A stretch of DNA of 64,000 nucleotides from Nitrobacter sp035546855 (GTDB lineage: Bacteria; Pseudomonadota; Alphaproteobacteria; Rhizobiales; Xanthobacteraceae): NCBI GenBank assembly GCA_035546855.1, contig DASZVY010000088.1:1-64000 (forward strand), given 5' to 3'. How positions within the stretch are numbered: position 1 is the first letter of the stretch; every line of letters starts with the position of its first letter. Position numbers and translations under genes: made by a program. The notes under the pieces are model-generated. The model worked only from the letters and a program-made list of their open reading frames with translations. It had not been told where the DNA came from and searched no databases. Below are positions 41,034-52,075 of this stretch, piece by piece.

Positions 41034-42259
41034 CCGCCGGTCTCGGCGCTGATGGTGTCGCCGAAGAACTCCCATTGGCCCTTCTTGAACTGCATCATGC
41101 GCAATTGCTCGATCGGCGCGAAATCGGTCGCGCTGGTGTTGATCGTGATGCCGGGCAGCAGGGTCGCGGGTTTGAAGTCCTTCAGGCTTGCCGCCTGCTT
41201 CATCACGTTCTCACGCGTGAGATTGTCGCCGCATTGCTTGAGCACCTGTTCCATGGTTTGCGACACCGCAAAGCCGTAGACGATATTGGCATCGGCGATG
41301 TTGGCCCCGGGCATGTACTTGTTGATGAAGGCCATGAACGTCTTCATGCCGTCGTCGTTCTTCCACTGCGGGTCGGAGGCATCCTTGAGGTAGCCGGCCG
41401 ACAGCACGCCTTCCGACGCATCGAGGCCGGCAGGCTTCATGACGGCGCCGATCGAGATCGAGACGTTGGTCAGGAGATGCATCGGCTTCCAGTTGAGCTC
41501 GGCCGCCTTCTTGATTCCCTGCGCCGCGAACTTCGGCGTCGAGATGTTGACGAAGACGTTGGCGCCCGCGTCCTTCAGCTTGACGATATGGGAGTCGATC
41601 GACGGCTCGCTGTTTTCGTAGGTTTCGTGGGCCACCACCATCTTCGACCACTTGTCGCCGAGAACATCCTTCAGGCCAGCGACATAGTCCTTGCCGAAGT
41701 CGTCATTGGCATTGAGCAGCCCGATCTTGGCGTCGGGTTTGGTCTTGAGAATGTATTTCGCGAAGATTCGCGCTTCGGAGCGATAGCTCGGCTGCCAGCC
41801 CATGGACCACGGGAATTGCTTCGGCTCGTCCCACTTGCTTGCGCCTGAGGCAATGAAGAGCTGCGGAATCTTCTTGGCGTTCAAGTATTTCTGAACGGCA
41901 GTCTGGGTCGGCGTGCCGAGTGCGTTGAAGATGAAGAGCACCTCGTCGCTCTCGACCAGCTTGCGGATCTGCTCGACGGTCTTCGGCGGGCTGTAGGCAT
42001 CGTCGTAGCTGATGAACTTGATCTTGCGGCCGTCGATGCCGCCGCGATCGTTGACCATCTTGAAGTAGGCGTCCTCGGTCTTGCCGATCACGCCATAGGC
42101 CGAAGCCGGGCCGCTGTAAGCTTCGGTATTGCCGATCTTGATTTCCGTATCGGAAGCGCCCGTATCGTATTTCTTCTGGGCCAGCGCCGCCGTCGTGGAG
42201 GCCGCGACGATCGCGAATGCAGCCGCAATCGCCATCGTCCTTGAGGATGTCCGAGACAT
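41030..42259 (-). CDS. ABC transporter substrate-binding protein 3b (importer 3)
   Basis: This is the second of three tandem HAAT binding proteins, 409 aa. The signal peptide ends TTAALAQKK, and the mature opening reads IKIGNTEAYSGPASAYGVIG. It is the most divergent of the trio (TEAYSGPAS where the others have IMPYSGPAS). GGGAGAAATCG precedes the ATG at 42259. Its TAG stop is the first codon-sized part of the outer repeat at 40876-41033. A different ligand range from copies 3a and 3c is likely. Confidence 0.93.
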   Translation of the reverse strand: MSRTSSRTMAIAAAFAIVAASTTAALAQKKYDTGASDTEIKIGNTEAYSGPASAYGVIGKTEDAYFKMVNDRGGIDGRKIKFISYDDAYSPPKTVEQIRKLVESDEVLFIFNALGTPTQTAVQKYLNAKKIPQLFIASGASKWDEPKQFPWSMGWQPSYRSEARIFAKYILKTKPDAKIGLLNANDDFGKDYVAGLKDVLGDKWSKMVVAHETYENSEPSIDSHIVKLKDAGANVFVNISTPKFAAQGIKKAAELNWKPMHLLTNVSISIGAVMKPAGLDASEGVLSAGYLKDASDPQWKNDDGMKTFMAFINKYMPGANIADANIVYGFAVSQTMEQVLKQCGDNLTRENVMKQAASLKDFKPATLLPGITINTSATDFAPIEQLRMMQFKKGQWEFFGDTISAETGG

Positions 42260-42350
42260 CGATTTCTCCCTGTTGTTTTATTTATCTGATCTGCCCCCTT
42301 TGGGCGCTTCATTTGACATGGAGACGAACCGTCGTTCAAGAGAAACGAAA

Positions 42351-42375
42351 AGCCCCGCGGCGAGGCCGCGGGGCT
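42351..42375 (-). terminator. Rho-independent terminator after binding protein 3c
   Basis: An 11-bp perfect stem AGCCCCGCGGC/GCCGCGGGGCT with a 3-nt loop is followed by UUUUCG on the minus strand. It lies 25 bp beyond the stop of the gene at 42400. Confidence 0.9.
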
Positions 42376-42399
42376 CCGAGTAACGGCCAGGGCCGCGGA

Positions 42400-43629
42400 T
42401 CAGTGGGCCGTGTCGCCGCTGATGATGTCGCCGAACAACTCCCACTTTTCACCCTTGAATCGCATCATCTGCAACTGGCTGATGGGCGCGAAGTCGGTGG
42501 CGCTGGTGTTGATCTTCACACCCGGCAGCAAGGTATCGGGGGTGAAGTCCTTCAGGCTTGCGGCCTGCTTCATCACATTCGCGCGAGTGAGATCGTCGCC
42601 GCACATCTGGAGAACCTTCACCAGGGTCTGCGCGACGCCGTAGCCATAGACGATGCTGCCGTCGGCCTTGTTGGCGCCGGGCATGTATTTGTCGACGAAC
42701 GCAATCCACTTCTTCATGCCGGGATCGTTATCCCACTGCGGGTCCGCGCCGTCCTTGGCGTAGGCCGCCGAGAGCACGCCCTGGGAGTTCTGGAAACCGG
42801 CGGGCTTCATCACGCTGCCGACGGAGGCGCTGACGTTGGTCATGATCTGGAGCGGCTTCCATTCGATTTCCGCCGTCTTCTTGACGGTCTGGGCGCCGAA
42901 TTTGGGCGTGGCATAGATCATCAGCACGTCGGCGCCGGTGGCCTTCAGCTTGACGACGTGGGAGTCGATCGTCGGTTCCGAGATCTCGTAGCTCTCCTGG
43001 GCGATCACCATGCTCTTGGCCTTGTCGCCGAGGCCATCCAGCGTGCCCTTCAGGTAGTCCTTACCGAAATCGTCGTTCTGGTAGAGGATCGCGATCTTGG
43101 CGTTGGGTTTTTCCTTGAGCAGGTACTTCGCATAGATGACCGCCTCGCTCTGGTAGCTCGGCTGCCAGCCCATGGTCCATGGGAAGTGCTTGGGATCGTT
43201 CCACTTGGTCGCGCCGGTGGCGACGAAGAGCTGCGGGATCTTCTTGGCGTTCAGGTATTTCTGAATCGCGGTGTTGGACGGCGTGCCGAGCGGATTGAAC
43301 ACGAGCAGCACCTCGTCGCTCTCGACCAGCTTGCGCGTCTGCTCCACCGCCTTCGGCGGGCTGTAGGCGTCGTCATAGGTGATGAACTTGATCTTGCGGC
43401 CGTTGATGCCGCCCTGATCGTTGATCATCCTGAAATAGGCTTCCTCGGTCTTGCCGATAATGCCATAGGCGGACGCCGGTCCGCTGTAGGGCATGATGTT
43501 GCCGATCTTGATCTCGGTATCGGTCGCACCGGTGTCGTATTTCTTCTGGGCTTGGGCATTGGCGCCCATCGCCGCAAAAGTGATGATCGCTGTCGAAATC
43601 GCAGCGATACGTATTTTTTTGGAAAGCAT
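42400..43629 (-). CDS. ABC transporter substrate-binding protein 3c (importer 3)
   Basis: This is the first of three tandem HAAT binding proteins, 409 aa, only 9 bp after the LivM-type permease, so it is the one cotranscribed with the importer core. The signal peptide ends NAQAQKK, and the mature part opens IKIGNIMPYSGPASAYGIIG. Upstream sequence GGGGTAAGGGAACACG gives a ribosome site. A terminator directly follows, which would limit read-through into copies 3b and 3a. Confidence 0.94.
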   Translation of the reverse strand: MLSKKIRIAAISTAIITFAAMGANAQAQKKYDTGATDTEIKIGNIMPYSGPASAYGIIGKTEEAYFRMINDQGGINGRKIKFITYDDAYSPPKAVEQTRKLVESDEVLLVFNPLGTPSNTAIQKYLNAKKIPQLFVATGATKWNDPKHFPWTMGWQPSYQSEAVIYAKYLLKEKPNAKIAILYQNDDFGKDYLKGTLDGLGDKAKSMVIAQESYEISEPTIDSHVVKLKATGADVLMIYATPKFGAQTVKKTAEIEWKPLQIMTNVSASVGSVMKPAGFQNSQGVLSAAYAKDGADPQWDNDPGMKKWIAFVDKYMPGANKADGSIVYGYGVAQTLVKVLQMCGDDLTRANVMKQAASLKDFTPDTLLPGVKINTSATDFAPISQLQMMRFKGEKWELFGDIISGDTAH

Positions 43630-43638
43630 CGTGTTCCC

Positions 43639-44661
43639 TTACCCCTTTTTGAGTTTTGCAACCAATTGCTGGCTGACCAGCGCCACCTGCCTTGCGCCGT
43701 GCGGCACAAGGAAGATCACCACGAACAGAAGGACGCCGAACACGGCGCCCGAGAGTCCTTTCGAAATGCTTTCGGCCATGTTCGGCACGAACACGATGAA
43801 AGCCGCGCCCACGATCGATCCCGGCAGCCAGCCGACGCCGCCGACGACCATGCCGAGGAACAGGGCGATGGCGAGCTGGATGGTGTAGCTGTCAGGCGCG
43901 ACGAACTGCACGGCGATGGCGCCGAGCGCGCCGGCGACGCCGGTGATGCCGGCGCTGACGCCGAACGCCAGCGTCTTGTAGAGCGAGACGTCAATGCCCA
44001 TGGCCGACGCCGCGATCTCGTTGTCGCGGATCGCCATCATCGCGCGTCCGGAACGCGATCTCAGCAGGTTGATCGAGGCCACGTAGATCGCGAGCGAGAT
44101 CGCCAGCGTGAAGTAATACAGCCACATGTCCTGACCCATGGGCAGGCCGAACGGGGCGTCCGGCTTGGTGACGACGAGACCCTGCACCCCGCCCGTCCAC
44201 GGCTCGATGAAGTTCAGCTTCAGGAGCTGCGGCATGGCGGTCGCGAGCGCAAAGGTCGCCAGCGCCAGATAGACGCCGGAGAGCCGCAGCGCCGGCAGTC
44301 CGAACAGGAAGCCCGCCGCGAAACAGATCAGGCCGGAGACCGGCAGCGTCAGCGCGTAGTTGACGTTGAAGGTCTCCATCAGGATGCCGGAAGTATAGGC
44401 GCCGAGCGCATAGAAGGCGCTCTGTCCCAGTGAGAACTGGCCGCTGCCGCCGGTGAGAATGTTCAGCGCCAGCACCGCGACGGCATAGATCAGCACCATC
44501 GTCATCTGGAAAATGATGAAGTTCTTGACGAACAGCGGCATCGCCAGCAGCAGCACGAGCGCGACGAGCGATGCTCCCGTACCGAGGGCCATCGCCCGCT
44601 TCGGCACGGCTTCGACGGCCGAAGACTCGGGAGTGGCGGCGGTTTCCTGAATGGTGCTCAT
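43639..44661 (-). CDS. ABC transporter permease, LivM type (importer 3)
   Basis: This inner-membrane permease is 340 aa from the ATG at 44661 (MSTIQETAATPES), 2 bp after the LivH-type stop. The upstream extension of the frame lies within that gene and is not used. A polar 20-residue N-tail precedes the helices. The conserved GGSGQFSLGQSAFYALGAYTSG and GGVGWLPGSIVGAAF loops are present, and the C-terminus is basic (QQLVAKLKKG). Confidence 0.93.
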   Translation of the reverse strand: MSTIQETAATPESSAVEAVPKRAMALGTGASLVALVLLLAMPLFVKNFIIFQMTMVLIYAVAVLALNILTGGSGQFSLGQSAFYALGAYTSGILMETFNVNYALTLPVSGLICFAAGFLFGLPALRLSGVYLALATFALATAMPQLLKLNFIEPWTGGVQGLVVTKPDAPFGLPMGQDMWLYYFTLAISLAIYVASINLLRSRSGRAMMAIRDNEIAASAMGIDVSLYKTLAFGVSAGITGVAGALGAIAVQFVAPDSYTIQLAIALFLGMVVGGVGWLPGSIVGAAFIVFVPNMAESISKGLSGAVFGVLLFVVIFLVPHGARQVALVSQQLVAKLKKG

Positions 44662-44663
44662 GA

Positions 44664-45542
44664 TCAGACTCGCTTCACGATGGTGCGGCCGAACAAGCCA
44701 GTGGGTTTGACGACCAGAACGACGACGATGAGAGCCAGCGCGATCGGGAGCTTCAACTCGTTGCCGACGCCCGGGATGTAGGTGCCCGCAAGATTCTCCA
44801 TGATTCCCATGAGAAACCCGCCGACCACGGCGCCAAGCGGGCTGGAGAGGCCGCCGAGCACGGCGGCGGCGAACCCGTAGATCAGAACGCCGAGCATCAT
44901 GTTGGGCTCGAGGAACACCACGGGCGCGATCATCATGCCGGCGATAGCGCCGATGGCGCTTGCCATGCCCCATCCCAGCGCGATCATCCAGCTTGTGTTG
45001 ATGCCGACCAGCCGCGCCGATTCAGGCAGCGTGGCGGCGGCGCGCATCGCAAGGCCGACCCGGGTGTACTGGAAGAACAGGTAGAGCAGGGCCAGCAGGC
45101 CGAGGGTGACGCCGATCATCCCGGCCTGGTGGGTCGAGATCAACTGGCTGCCGAGAAACGGCGCGGAGCCGAACGGCGTCGGGTATTGCTTGATGGTGAA
45201 ATCCCATATCAACCCCGCGACGCTGTTGACGATGGCGTAGAGCGCGATGAAGCCCGCCACATTGGTCAGGATCGGCGCCTTGGCCAGCGGCTTGAACAGG
45301 ATCCGTTCGATCAGGATGCCGGCGACGAACGAGAAGATCAGCGTCAGGATGAAGGAGATCCAATAAGGCACGCCCCACTGGATCATCTGCCAGGAGACGA
45401 AGGTCGAGAACATCGCCATTTCGCCCTGGGCGAAATTGAGATGGTCGATGGCCTGATAGATCATGACCACCGCGAGCGCCATGCAGGCATAGATGGCGCC
45501 GGTGGAAATGCCGGCCAGGATTTGATTGATGAACAGTTCCAT
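44664..45542 (-). CDS. ABC transporter permease, LivH type (importer 3)
   Basis: This inner-membrane permease is 292 aa from the ATG at 45542 (MELFINQILAGISTGAIYAC), with GAGGA 8 nt upstream. A TTG five codons earlier is less likely. The conserved HLNFAQGEMAMFSTFVSW segment and the GGLSSPLGAVVGG loop are typical. It starts 12 bp after the LivF-type stop. Confidence 0.93.
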   Translation of the reverse strand: MELFINQILAGISTGAIYACMALAVVMIYQAIDHLNFAQGEMAMFSTFVSWQMIQWGVPYWISFILTLIFSFVAGILIERILFKPLAKAPILTNVAGFIALYAIVNSVAGLIWDFTIKQYPTPFGSAPFLGSQLISTHQAGMIGVTLGLLALLYLFFQYTRVGLAMRAAATLPESARLVGINTSWMIALGWGMASAIGAIAGMMIAPVVFLEPNMMLGVLIYGFAAAVLGGLSSPLGAVVGGFLMGIMENLAGTYIPGVGNELKLPIALALIVVVLVVKPTGLFGRTIVKRV

Positions 45543-45553
45543 GGCCCGAGTCC

Positions 45554-46267
45554 TCAATAGCCGAGATAGGATTTGCGGACGTCTTCGTTGTTCGCGATTT
45601 CCTGAGCAGTGCCCGACATCACGATGCGTCCGGTCTCGATGACGTAGGCCTTGTCGGCGAGTTCGAGCGCCAGTTGGGCGTTCTGCTCGACCACGAGAAT
45701 GCTGACCTTGTCCTCGCGGTTGATCTTGCCGAGAATCCGGAAGAGGTCGCGGACCACCAGCGGCGCGAGGCCGAACGAGGGCTCATCGAGCAGCATCAGC
45801 CGCGGCCGCAGCATCAGCGCGCGGGCGACGGCCAGCATCTGCTGCTCGCCGCCCGACAGCGTTCCCGCCTGCTGCAGATGCCGCTGCTTCAGCACCGGGA
45901 AATGGGCATACATGCGCTCGATGTCCGCGGCGATGCCGGCCTTGTCGGAGCGGGAGATCGCGCCGAGCTGAAGGTTCTCCTCGACCGTCATGGTGGTGAA
46001 GGTGCCGCGGCCCTGCGGCACATGCGCGATGCCGAGGCGAACGATGTTTTCGGTCGACTTGCCATGCAGGGACTTGCCCTGAAACTCGATCGCGCCGGTG
46101 GAGCGGACCATGTTGCAGATCGCGCGCAAGGTGGTGGTCTTGCCGGCGCCGTTGGCGCCGAGCAGGGTGGTCATGCTGCCTTCGTTGATCTCGAAGGCGA
46201 GGCCATGCAGCGCCTGGACCTGGCCGTAATAGGCGCGCAGATCCCTGATGTTCAGCAATGCGGTCAT
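45554..46267 (-). CDS. ABC transporter ATP-binding protein, LivF type (importer 3)
   Basis: This ATPase has 237 aa, with Walker A GANGAGKT near residues 34-41, the signature LSGGEQQML and Walker B LMLLDEPSFGLAP. Its ATG overlaps the stop of the LivG-type gene by 4 bp. Gene order ATPase-ATPase-permease-permease-binding protein is the reverse of importer 1, so the two operons are not simple duplicates. Confidence 0.94.
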   Translation of the reverse strand: MTALLNIRDLRAYYGQVQALHGLAFEINEGSMTTLLGANGAGKTTTLRAICNMVRSTGAIEFQGKSLHGKSTENIVRLGIAHVPQGRGTFTTMTVEENLQLGAISRSDKAGIAADIERMYAHFPVLKQRHLQQAGTLSGGEQQMLAVARALMLRPRLMLLDEPSFGLAPLVVRDLFRILGKINREDKVSILVVEQNAQLALELADKAYVIETGRIVMSGTAQEIANNEDVRKSYLGY

Positions 46268-47097
46268 TGGTCCTTGCTCCCCAGATAGGCCTTGATGACA
46301 TCCGGGTCGGACTGGACCTGCGACGGCGTGCCTTCGGCGAGTTTCTTGCCGAAATTGAGCGCGACCACATGGTCGGCGATCGACATCACGAGGCCCATGT
46401 GATGTTCGACCAGCAGGACGGTCATGCCGCGCTCGTCGCGGATGCGGCGGATGAGGTCGCCAAGGACGTGGACTTCCTCGTGATTGAGTCCACCCGCCGG
46501 CTCGTCGAGCAGCAGGATCTTGGGATCGGCAGCCAGCGCGCGTGCGAGTTCAACGCGCTTCTGGGTGCCGAACGGCAATCCCGAGACGGTGGTATGCGCG
46601 ACATCCTGCAAATCCAGGTAGCCGAGGATGTCGTTGACTTTTTTGTTCACGGCGGCTTCGCCGCGGCGAACCCAGCCGAGCTTCAGGGAGTCGCTGATGA
46701 TGTCGCTGTTGGTGCGCGAATGCGTGCCGATGCGGACGTTGTCGAGCACCGAAAGGTTCGGGAACAGCGCCACGTTCTGAAAGGTGCGGCCGATGCCGAT
46801 CTCGGCGATCTTGTGCGGCGGCCGCTTCAGGATGCTGACGCCTTCCATCAGGATATCGCCCTTGCTCGGCTGGTAAAGCCGGCTCAGGCAATTGAACAGC
46901 GTGGTCTTGCCGGCGCCGTTCGGGCCGATCAGACCCAGAATCTGTCCCTGATGCATGTCGAAAGACACGCCGTTCAATGCAACGATGCCGCCGAACACGA
47001 CGCTCACGTCGCGAACCGCGAGAAGGGGATCGCGCCCCTGTGCGAGCTGCGCCTGCATCATCGGCGGCAGTCCGGACGATGCTTGAAATTGCGGCAT
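46264..47097 (-). CDS. ABC transporter ATP-binding protein, LivG type (importer 3)
   Basis: This ATPase has 277 aa. A 23-residue N-terminal extension (MPQFQASSGLPPMMQAQLAQ and following) precedes the core, then Walker A GPNGAGKT near residues 59-66, a signature LPFGTQKRVELA and Walker B ILLLDEPAGGLNHEE. The signature region LPFGTQKR is the normal LivG variant. It begins the importer 3 operon, 54 bp after the IclR gene in the same direction, so both may share a transcript. Confidence 0.94.
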   Translation of the reverse strand: MPQFQASSGLPPMMQAQLAQGRDPLLAVRDVSVVFGGIVALNGVSFDMHQGQILGLIGPNGAGKTTLFNCLSRLYQPSKGDILMEGVSILKRPPHKIAEIGIGRTFQNVALFPNLSVLDNVRIGTHSRTNSDIISDSLKLGWVRRGEAAVNKKVNDILGYLDLQDVAHTTVSGLPFGTQKRVELARALAADPKILLLDEPAGGLNHEEVHVLGDLIRRIRDERGMTVLLVEHHMGLVMSIADHVVALNFGKKLAEGTPSQVQSDPDVIKAYLGSKDQ

Positions 47098-47151
47098 GCA
47101 CCAACCGCGCTTCGCCGCAGGCCCCCGCGACGAAGGCCCTCGCGACGAAGG

Positions 47152-48018
47152 CTATCTGATCCCCTCGACCTCACGCGCAACTTTCCCTCCTGGTTTCAGC
47201 TTTCTGCCGGATTGTTTTTGTGATTGTGGCGCCGCTCCCCCAAGCGCCGCTTCGATATTTCTTACCATCGCCACGAGACGAGGTCCAATATCGTTGCGCA
47301 GCCGATCTTCCGTGAAACGGAAAGCGGGCGCACCGCAATTGAATGCATAGGGACCTGTTCCGTCGCTCAGCTTGAGCGCGACGCCCGCAGCATGAATGTC
47401 GTCGTGCCATTCGCCGGCGGACATGGAGAAGCCGTACTTGGCAACGATCTCGCCGGATCGTTCAAGTCCGTCGCGCATTTTCGGCCAGCGCGGGCCGTAG
47501 TGCTCGCGCAGCGCGCGCGACAAATCCGCGCGCTCCTCCGCCGACAGCGCCCAGTAGTAGGCGCGCCCCATTGCCGTCGTCGGAATCGGCACCCGCGAAC
47601 CGACGTCGAGTTGCACGCCGACCGTCAATTCGCTGCGCGCCTGTCCAAAATAGATCATGTTGAGCCGATCGCGCGCGCCGATCGCGCATGCGCCGCCGGT
47701 CTGCCGCATCAATTCATTGCGATAAGGCTCGGAGACATGGCGGACGCCGAGATTGGCGAGCGCGACGTAACCCAGCGCCATCGCCGACGGCGCGAGCTGA
47801 TATTTCTCGAATTTCGGAACAGGCGTCAGATAACCGAGCTTGGTCAGGGTGTAGGTCAGCCGCGAGACCGTCGGCTTCGGTAGCTTGGTACGCGCGGCGA
47901 TTTCCTGATTGCCAAGCAGCCCGTCATTGGGATGGAATGCCCGCAGCACATCGAGACCTCGCGAGAGGGCGACGACAAAGCTGCGATCAGTCGCGGCTTT
48001 TCTGGCTGGACGTTTCAT
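47152..48018 (-). CDS. IclR family transcriptional regulator (divergent from pimF)
   Basis: This regulator is 288 aa from the ATG at 48018 (MKRPARKAATDRS). GAGGGA lies only about 2 nt upstream, so initiation may be weak; the long open frame further upstream is antisense to pimF and not used. The winged helix-turn-helix spans SRGLDVLRAFHPND and QEIAARTKLPKPTVSRLTYT, and the effector domain includes YFGQARSEL. A Lys/Gln-rich tail (QSQKQSGRKLKPGGK) ends the protein. Its position between the pim operon and importer 3 suggests that it coordinates both. Confidence 0.9.
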   Translation of the reverse strand: MKRPARKAATDRSFVVALSRGLDVLRAFHPNDGLLGNQEIAARTKLPKPTVSRLTYTLTKLGYLTPVPKFEKYQLAPSAMALGYVALANLGVRHVSEPYRNELMRQTGGACAIGARDRLNMIYFGQARSELTVGVQLDVGSRVPIPTTAMGRAYYWALSAEERADLSRALREHYGPRWPKMRDGLERSGEIVAKYGFSMSAGEWHDDIHAAGVALKLSDGTGPYAFNCGAPAFRFTEDRLRNDIGPRLVAMVRNIEAALGGAAPQSQKQSGRKLKPGGKVAREVEGIR

Positions 48019-48097
48019 TCCCTCGGGTCGACCGTTGTGTCGCTGTGTTCTCGTTGACAAGGGACGTGCTTCAAAATAACCCTCCCTGTCAAGATGT

Positions 48098-48110
48098 GGA
48101 ATTAAATTCC
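48098..48110. promoter_or_regulatory. Perfect palindrome between IclR gene and pimF, candidate operator
   Basis: GGAATT-A-AATTCC is a perfect 13-bp palindrome, 47 bp upstream of the pimF start codon and 80 bp from the IclR start. IclR proteins commonly bind short AT-centred palindromes in such divergent promoters. Confidence 0.5.
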
Positions 48111-48156
48111 GCTGTGCGAAATAGATCGAGCTTTTGCGATACCGAGGGAGAGCGCC

Positions 48157-50253
<2,097 letters not shown>

Positions 50254-50277
50254 TGGTCGGGCGTTCGCAACACAAGG

Positions 50278-50376
50278 CGTCATTCCGGGATGCGCCTCTT
50301 GGCGGAGGCCCGGAATCCATAATCCCTGCCGTGGTCATGGATTCCGGGCTCGCGCTACGCGCGCCCCGGAATGACG
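50278..50376. repeat. Family A palindromic element A5
   Basis: This is a complete compact copy (CGTCATTCCGGG...CCCGGAATCCATAA, spacer, ATGGATTCCGGG...CCCCGGAATGACG) within the pimF-pimA gap. Its last base together with the next three (GGAG, 50376-50379) is placed 7 nt before the pimA ATG and probably serves as its ribosome binding site. Confidence 0.9.
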
Positions 50377-50386
50377 GAGTGTTGCG

Positions 50387-52075
50387 ATGACCCATCCCGG
50401 CGAGCAGTTCTATCCACCCGGCGTCCATTGGGACGATCCGATCCCGCGCGGGACGCTTCCCGATCTGTTGTCCGACGCCGCCGCTGCCTACGGCGATCGT
50501 CCGGCGCTTGAATTCCGCGATCGGCCCATGAGCTACCGCGACCTTGCGTCACGGGTGGAGGTGGCGGCCTCCGCGTTCCTGCGCGCGGGCTACGGCAAGG
50601 GCGCGACCATCGCGCTGTTTCTCGGCAACACGCCCGATCACCCCATCAATTTCTTCGGCGCGCTGAAGGCCGGTGCGCGGCTCGTCCATCTCAGTCCGCT
50701 CGACGGCGAGATTGCGCTGTCGCATAAGCTCGCCGATTCCGGCGCGCGGGTGCTGGTCACCAGCAACCTCTCGGCGTTGTTGCCGACGGCGCTGAAATTC
50801 CTGGCCAAGGGTCTGCTCGACAAGCTGATCGTCTGCGAGGACGACAATTGGGGCGCGGTCGGAACGTCGCAGACGGCGCTGCCGGACGATCCCCGCGTCG
50901 TTACATTCAAGACGTTCATCGACGGCGCGACGAAGCCCGGCCAGTGGCCGGAGGTGAATGTCGAGGATGTCGCGCTGCTGCAATACACCGGCGGCACCAC
51001 CGGCCTGCCCAAGGGCGCGATGCTGAGCCACGGCAACCTGACATCGGCGGTGTCGATCTATGATGTGTGGAGCGCGCCGGCGCGCGCCGAACGCAATGCG
51101 GTCGAGCGCGTGATCTGCGTGCTGCCGCTGTTCCATATCTACGCACTGACCGTGGTGCTGCTCTCCAGCCTCCGCCACGGCAACCTGATCTCGCTGCACC
51201 AGCGCTTCGACGTCGAGGCTGTCATGCGCGACATCGAGGTCAAGCGCGCCACCGCGTTTCCCGGCGTGCCCACCATGTGGATCGCGATCGCGGCGTTGCC
51301 CGATCTCGACAAGCGCGACCTGTCGTCGCTGGTGAGTTGCGGCTCCGGCGGCGCGCCGCTGCCGGTCGAGGTCGCGCGTATCTTCGAGCGCAAGGTCGGC
51401 ATGAAGCTCAAGAGCGGCTGGGGCATGACCGAGACTTGTTCGCCCGGCACCGGCCATCCCAAGGATGGACCGGACAAGCCGGGCTCCATCGGGCTGATGC
51501 TGCCGGGCATCGAGATGGATGTGGTCTCGCTTGAGGACCCGGCGAAGGTTTTGCCGGCCGGCGAGGTCGGCGAGATCCGCATCAAGGGCCCCAACGTCAC
51601 CAAGGGCTACTGGAACAGGCCAAAGGAAACCGCCGAGGCGTTCGTCGGCGACCGCTTCCTGACCGGGGACATCGGCTACGTCGATACCGACGGCTACTTC
51701 TATCTTGTGGACCGCAAAAAGGACATGATCATTTCCGGCGGCTTCAACGTCTACCCGCAGATGATCGAGCAGGCGATCTACACTCATCCCGCCGTGCAGG
51801 AAGTGATCGTGATCGGCATTCCCGACGACTATCGCGGCGAGGCGGCGAAAGCCTTCGTCAAGCTGCGCGCCGGCGCCGCGCCGTTCACCATCGAGGAGTT
51901 GCGCGCGTTCCTGACCGGCAAGCTCGGCAAGCACGAGTTGCCGGCGGCGCTCGAATTTGTCGACGAACTGCCGCGCACCTCGGTCGGCAAATTGTCGCGC
52001 CACGAGTTGCGCATGCAGCAACCGAAATCAGATACGTCGCAACCCGAACAGAAACTCGCAACAGGAGTCCGCTGA
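50387..52075 (+). CDS. pimA: Acyl-CoA ligase PimA (dicarboxylate/fatty acid-CoA ligase)
   Basis: This AMP-forming ligase has 562 aa and activates pimelate and other dicarboxylic or fatty acids to CoA esters. The phosphate loop YTGGTTGLPKG is at residues 200-210, the adenylate site GWGMTETCSPGT near 345-356, and the catalytic lysine K535 in RTSVGKLSRHEL. The only ribosome-site candidate (GGAG) comes from the end of repeat A5. The stop overlaps pimB (TGATG). The assignment as PimA rests on operon content; by sequence alone it is a long-chain-type acyl-CoA ligase. Confidence 0.9.
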   Translation: MTHPGEQFYPPGVHWDDPIPRGTLPDLLSDAAAAYGDRPALEFRDRPMSYRDLASRVEVAASAFLRAGYGKGATIALFLGNTPDHPINFFGALKAGARLVHLSPLDGEIALSHKLADSGARVLVTSNLSALLPTALKFLAKGLLDKLIVCEDDNWGAVGTSQTALPDDPRVVTFKTFIDGATKPGQWPEVNVEDVALLQYTGGTTGLPKGAMLSHGNLTSAVSIYDVWSAPARAERNAVERVICVLPLFHIYALTVVLLSSLRHGNLISLHQRFDVEAVMRDIEVKRATAFPGVPTMWIAIAALPDLDKRDLSSLVSCGSGGAPLPVEVARIFERKVGMKLKSGWGMTETCSPGTGHPKDGPDKPGSIGLMLPGIEMDVVSLEDPAKVLPAGEVGEIRIKGPNVTKGYWNRPKETAEAFVGDRFLTGDIGYVDTDGYFYLVDRKKDMIISGGFNVYPQMIEQAIYTHPAVQEVIVIGIPDDYRGEAAKAFVKLRAGAAPFTIEELRAFLTGKLGKHELPAALEFVDELPRTSVGKLSRHELRMQQPKSDTSQPEQKLATGVR

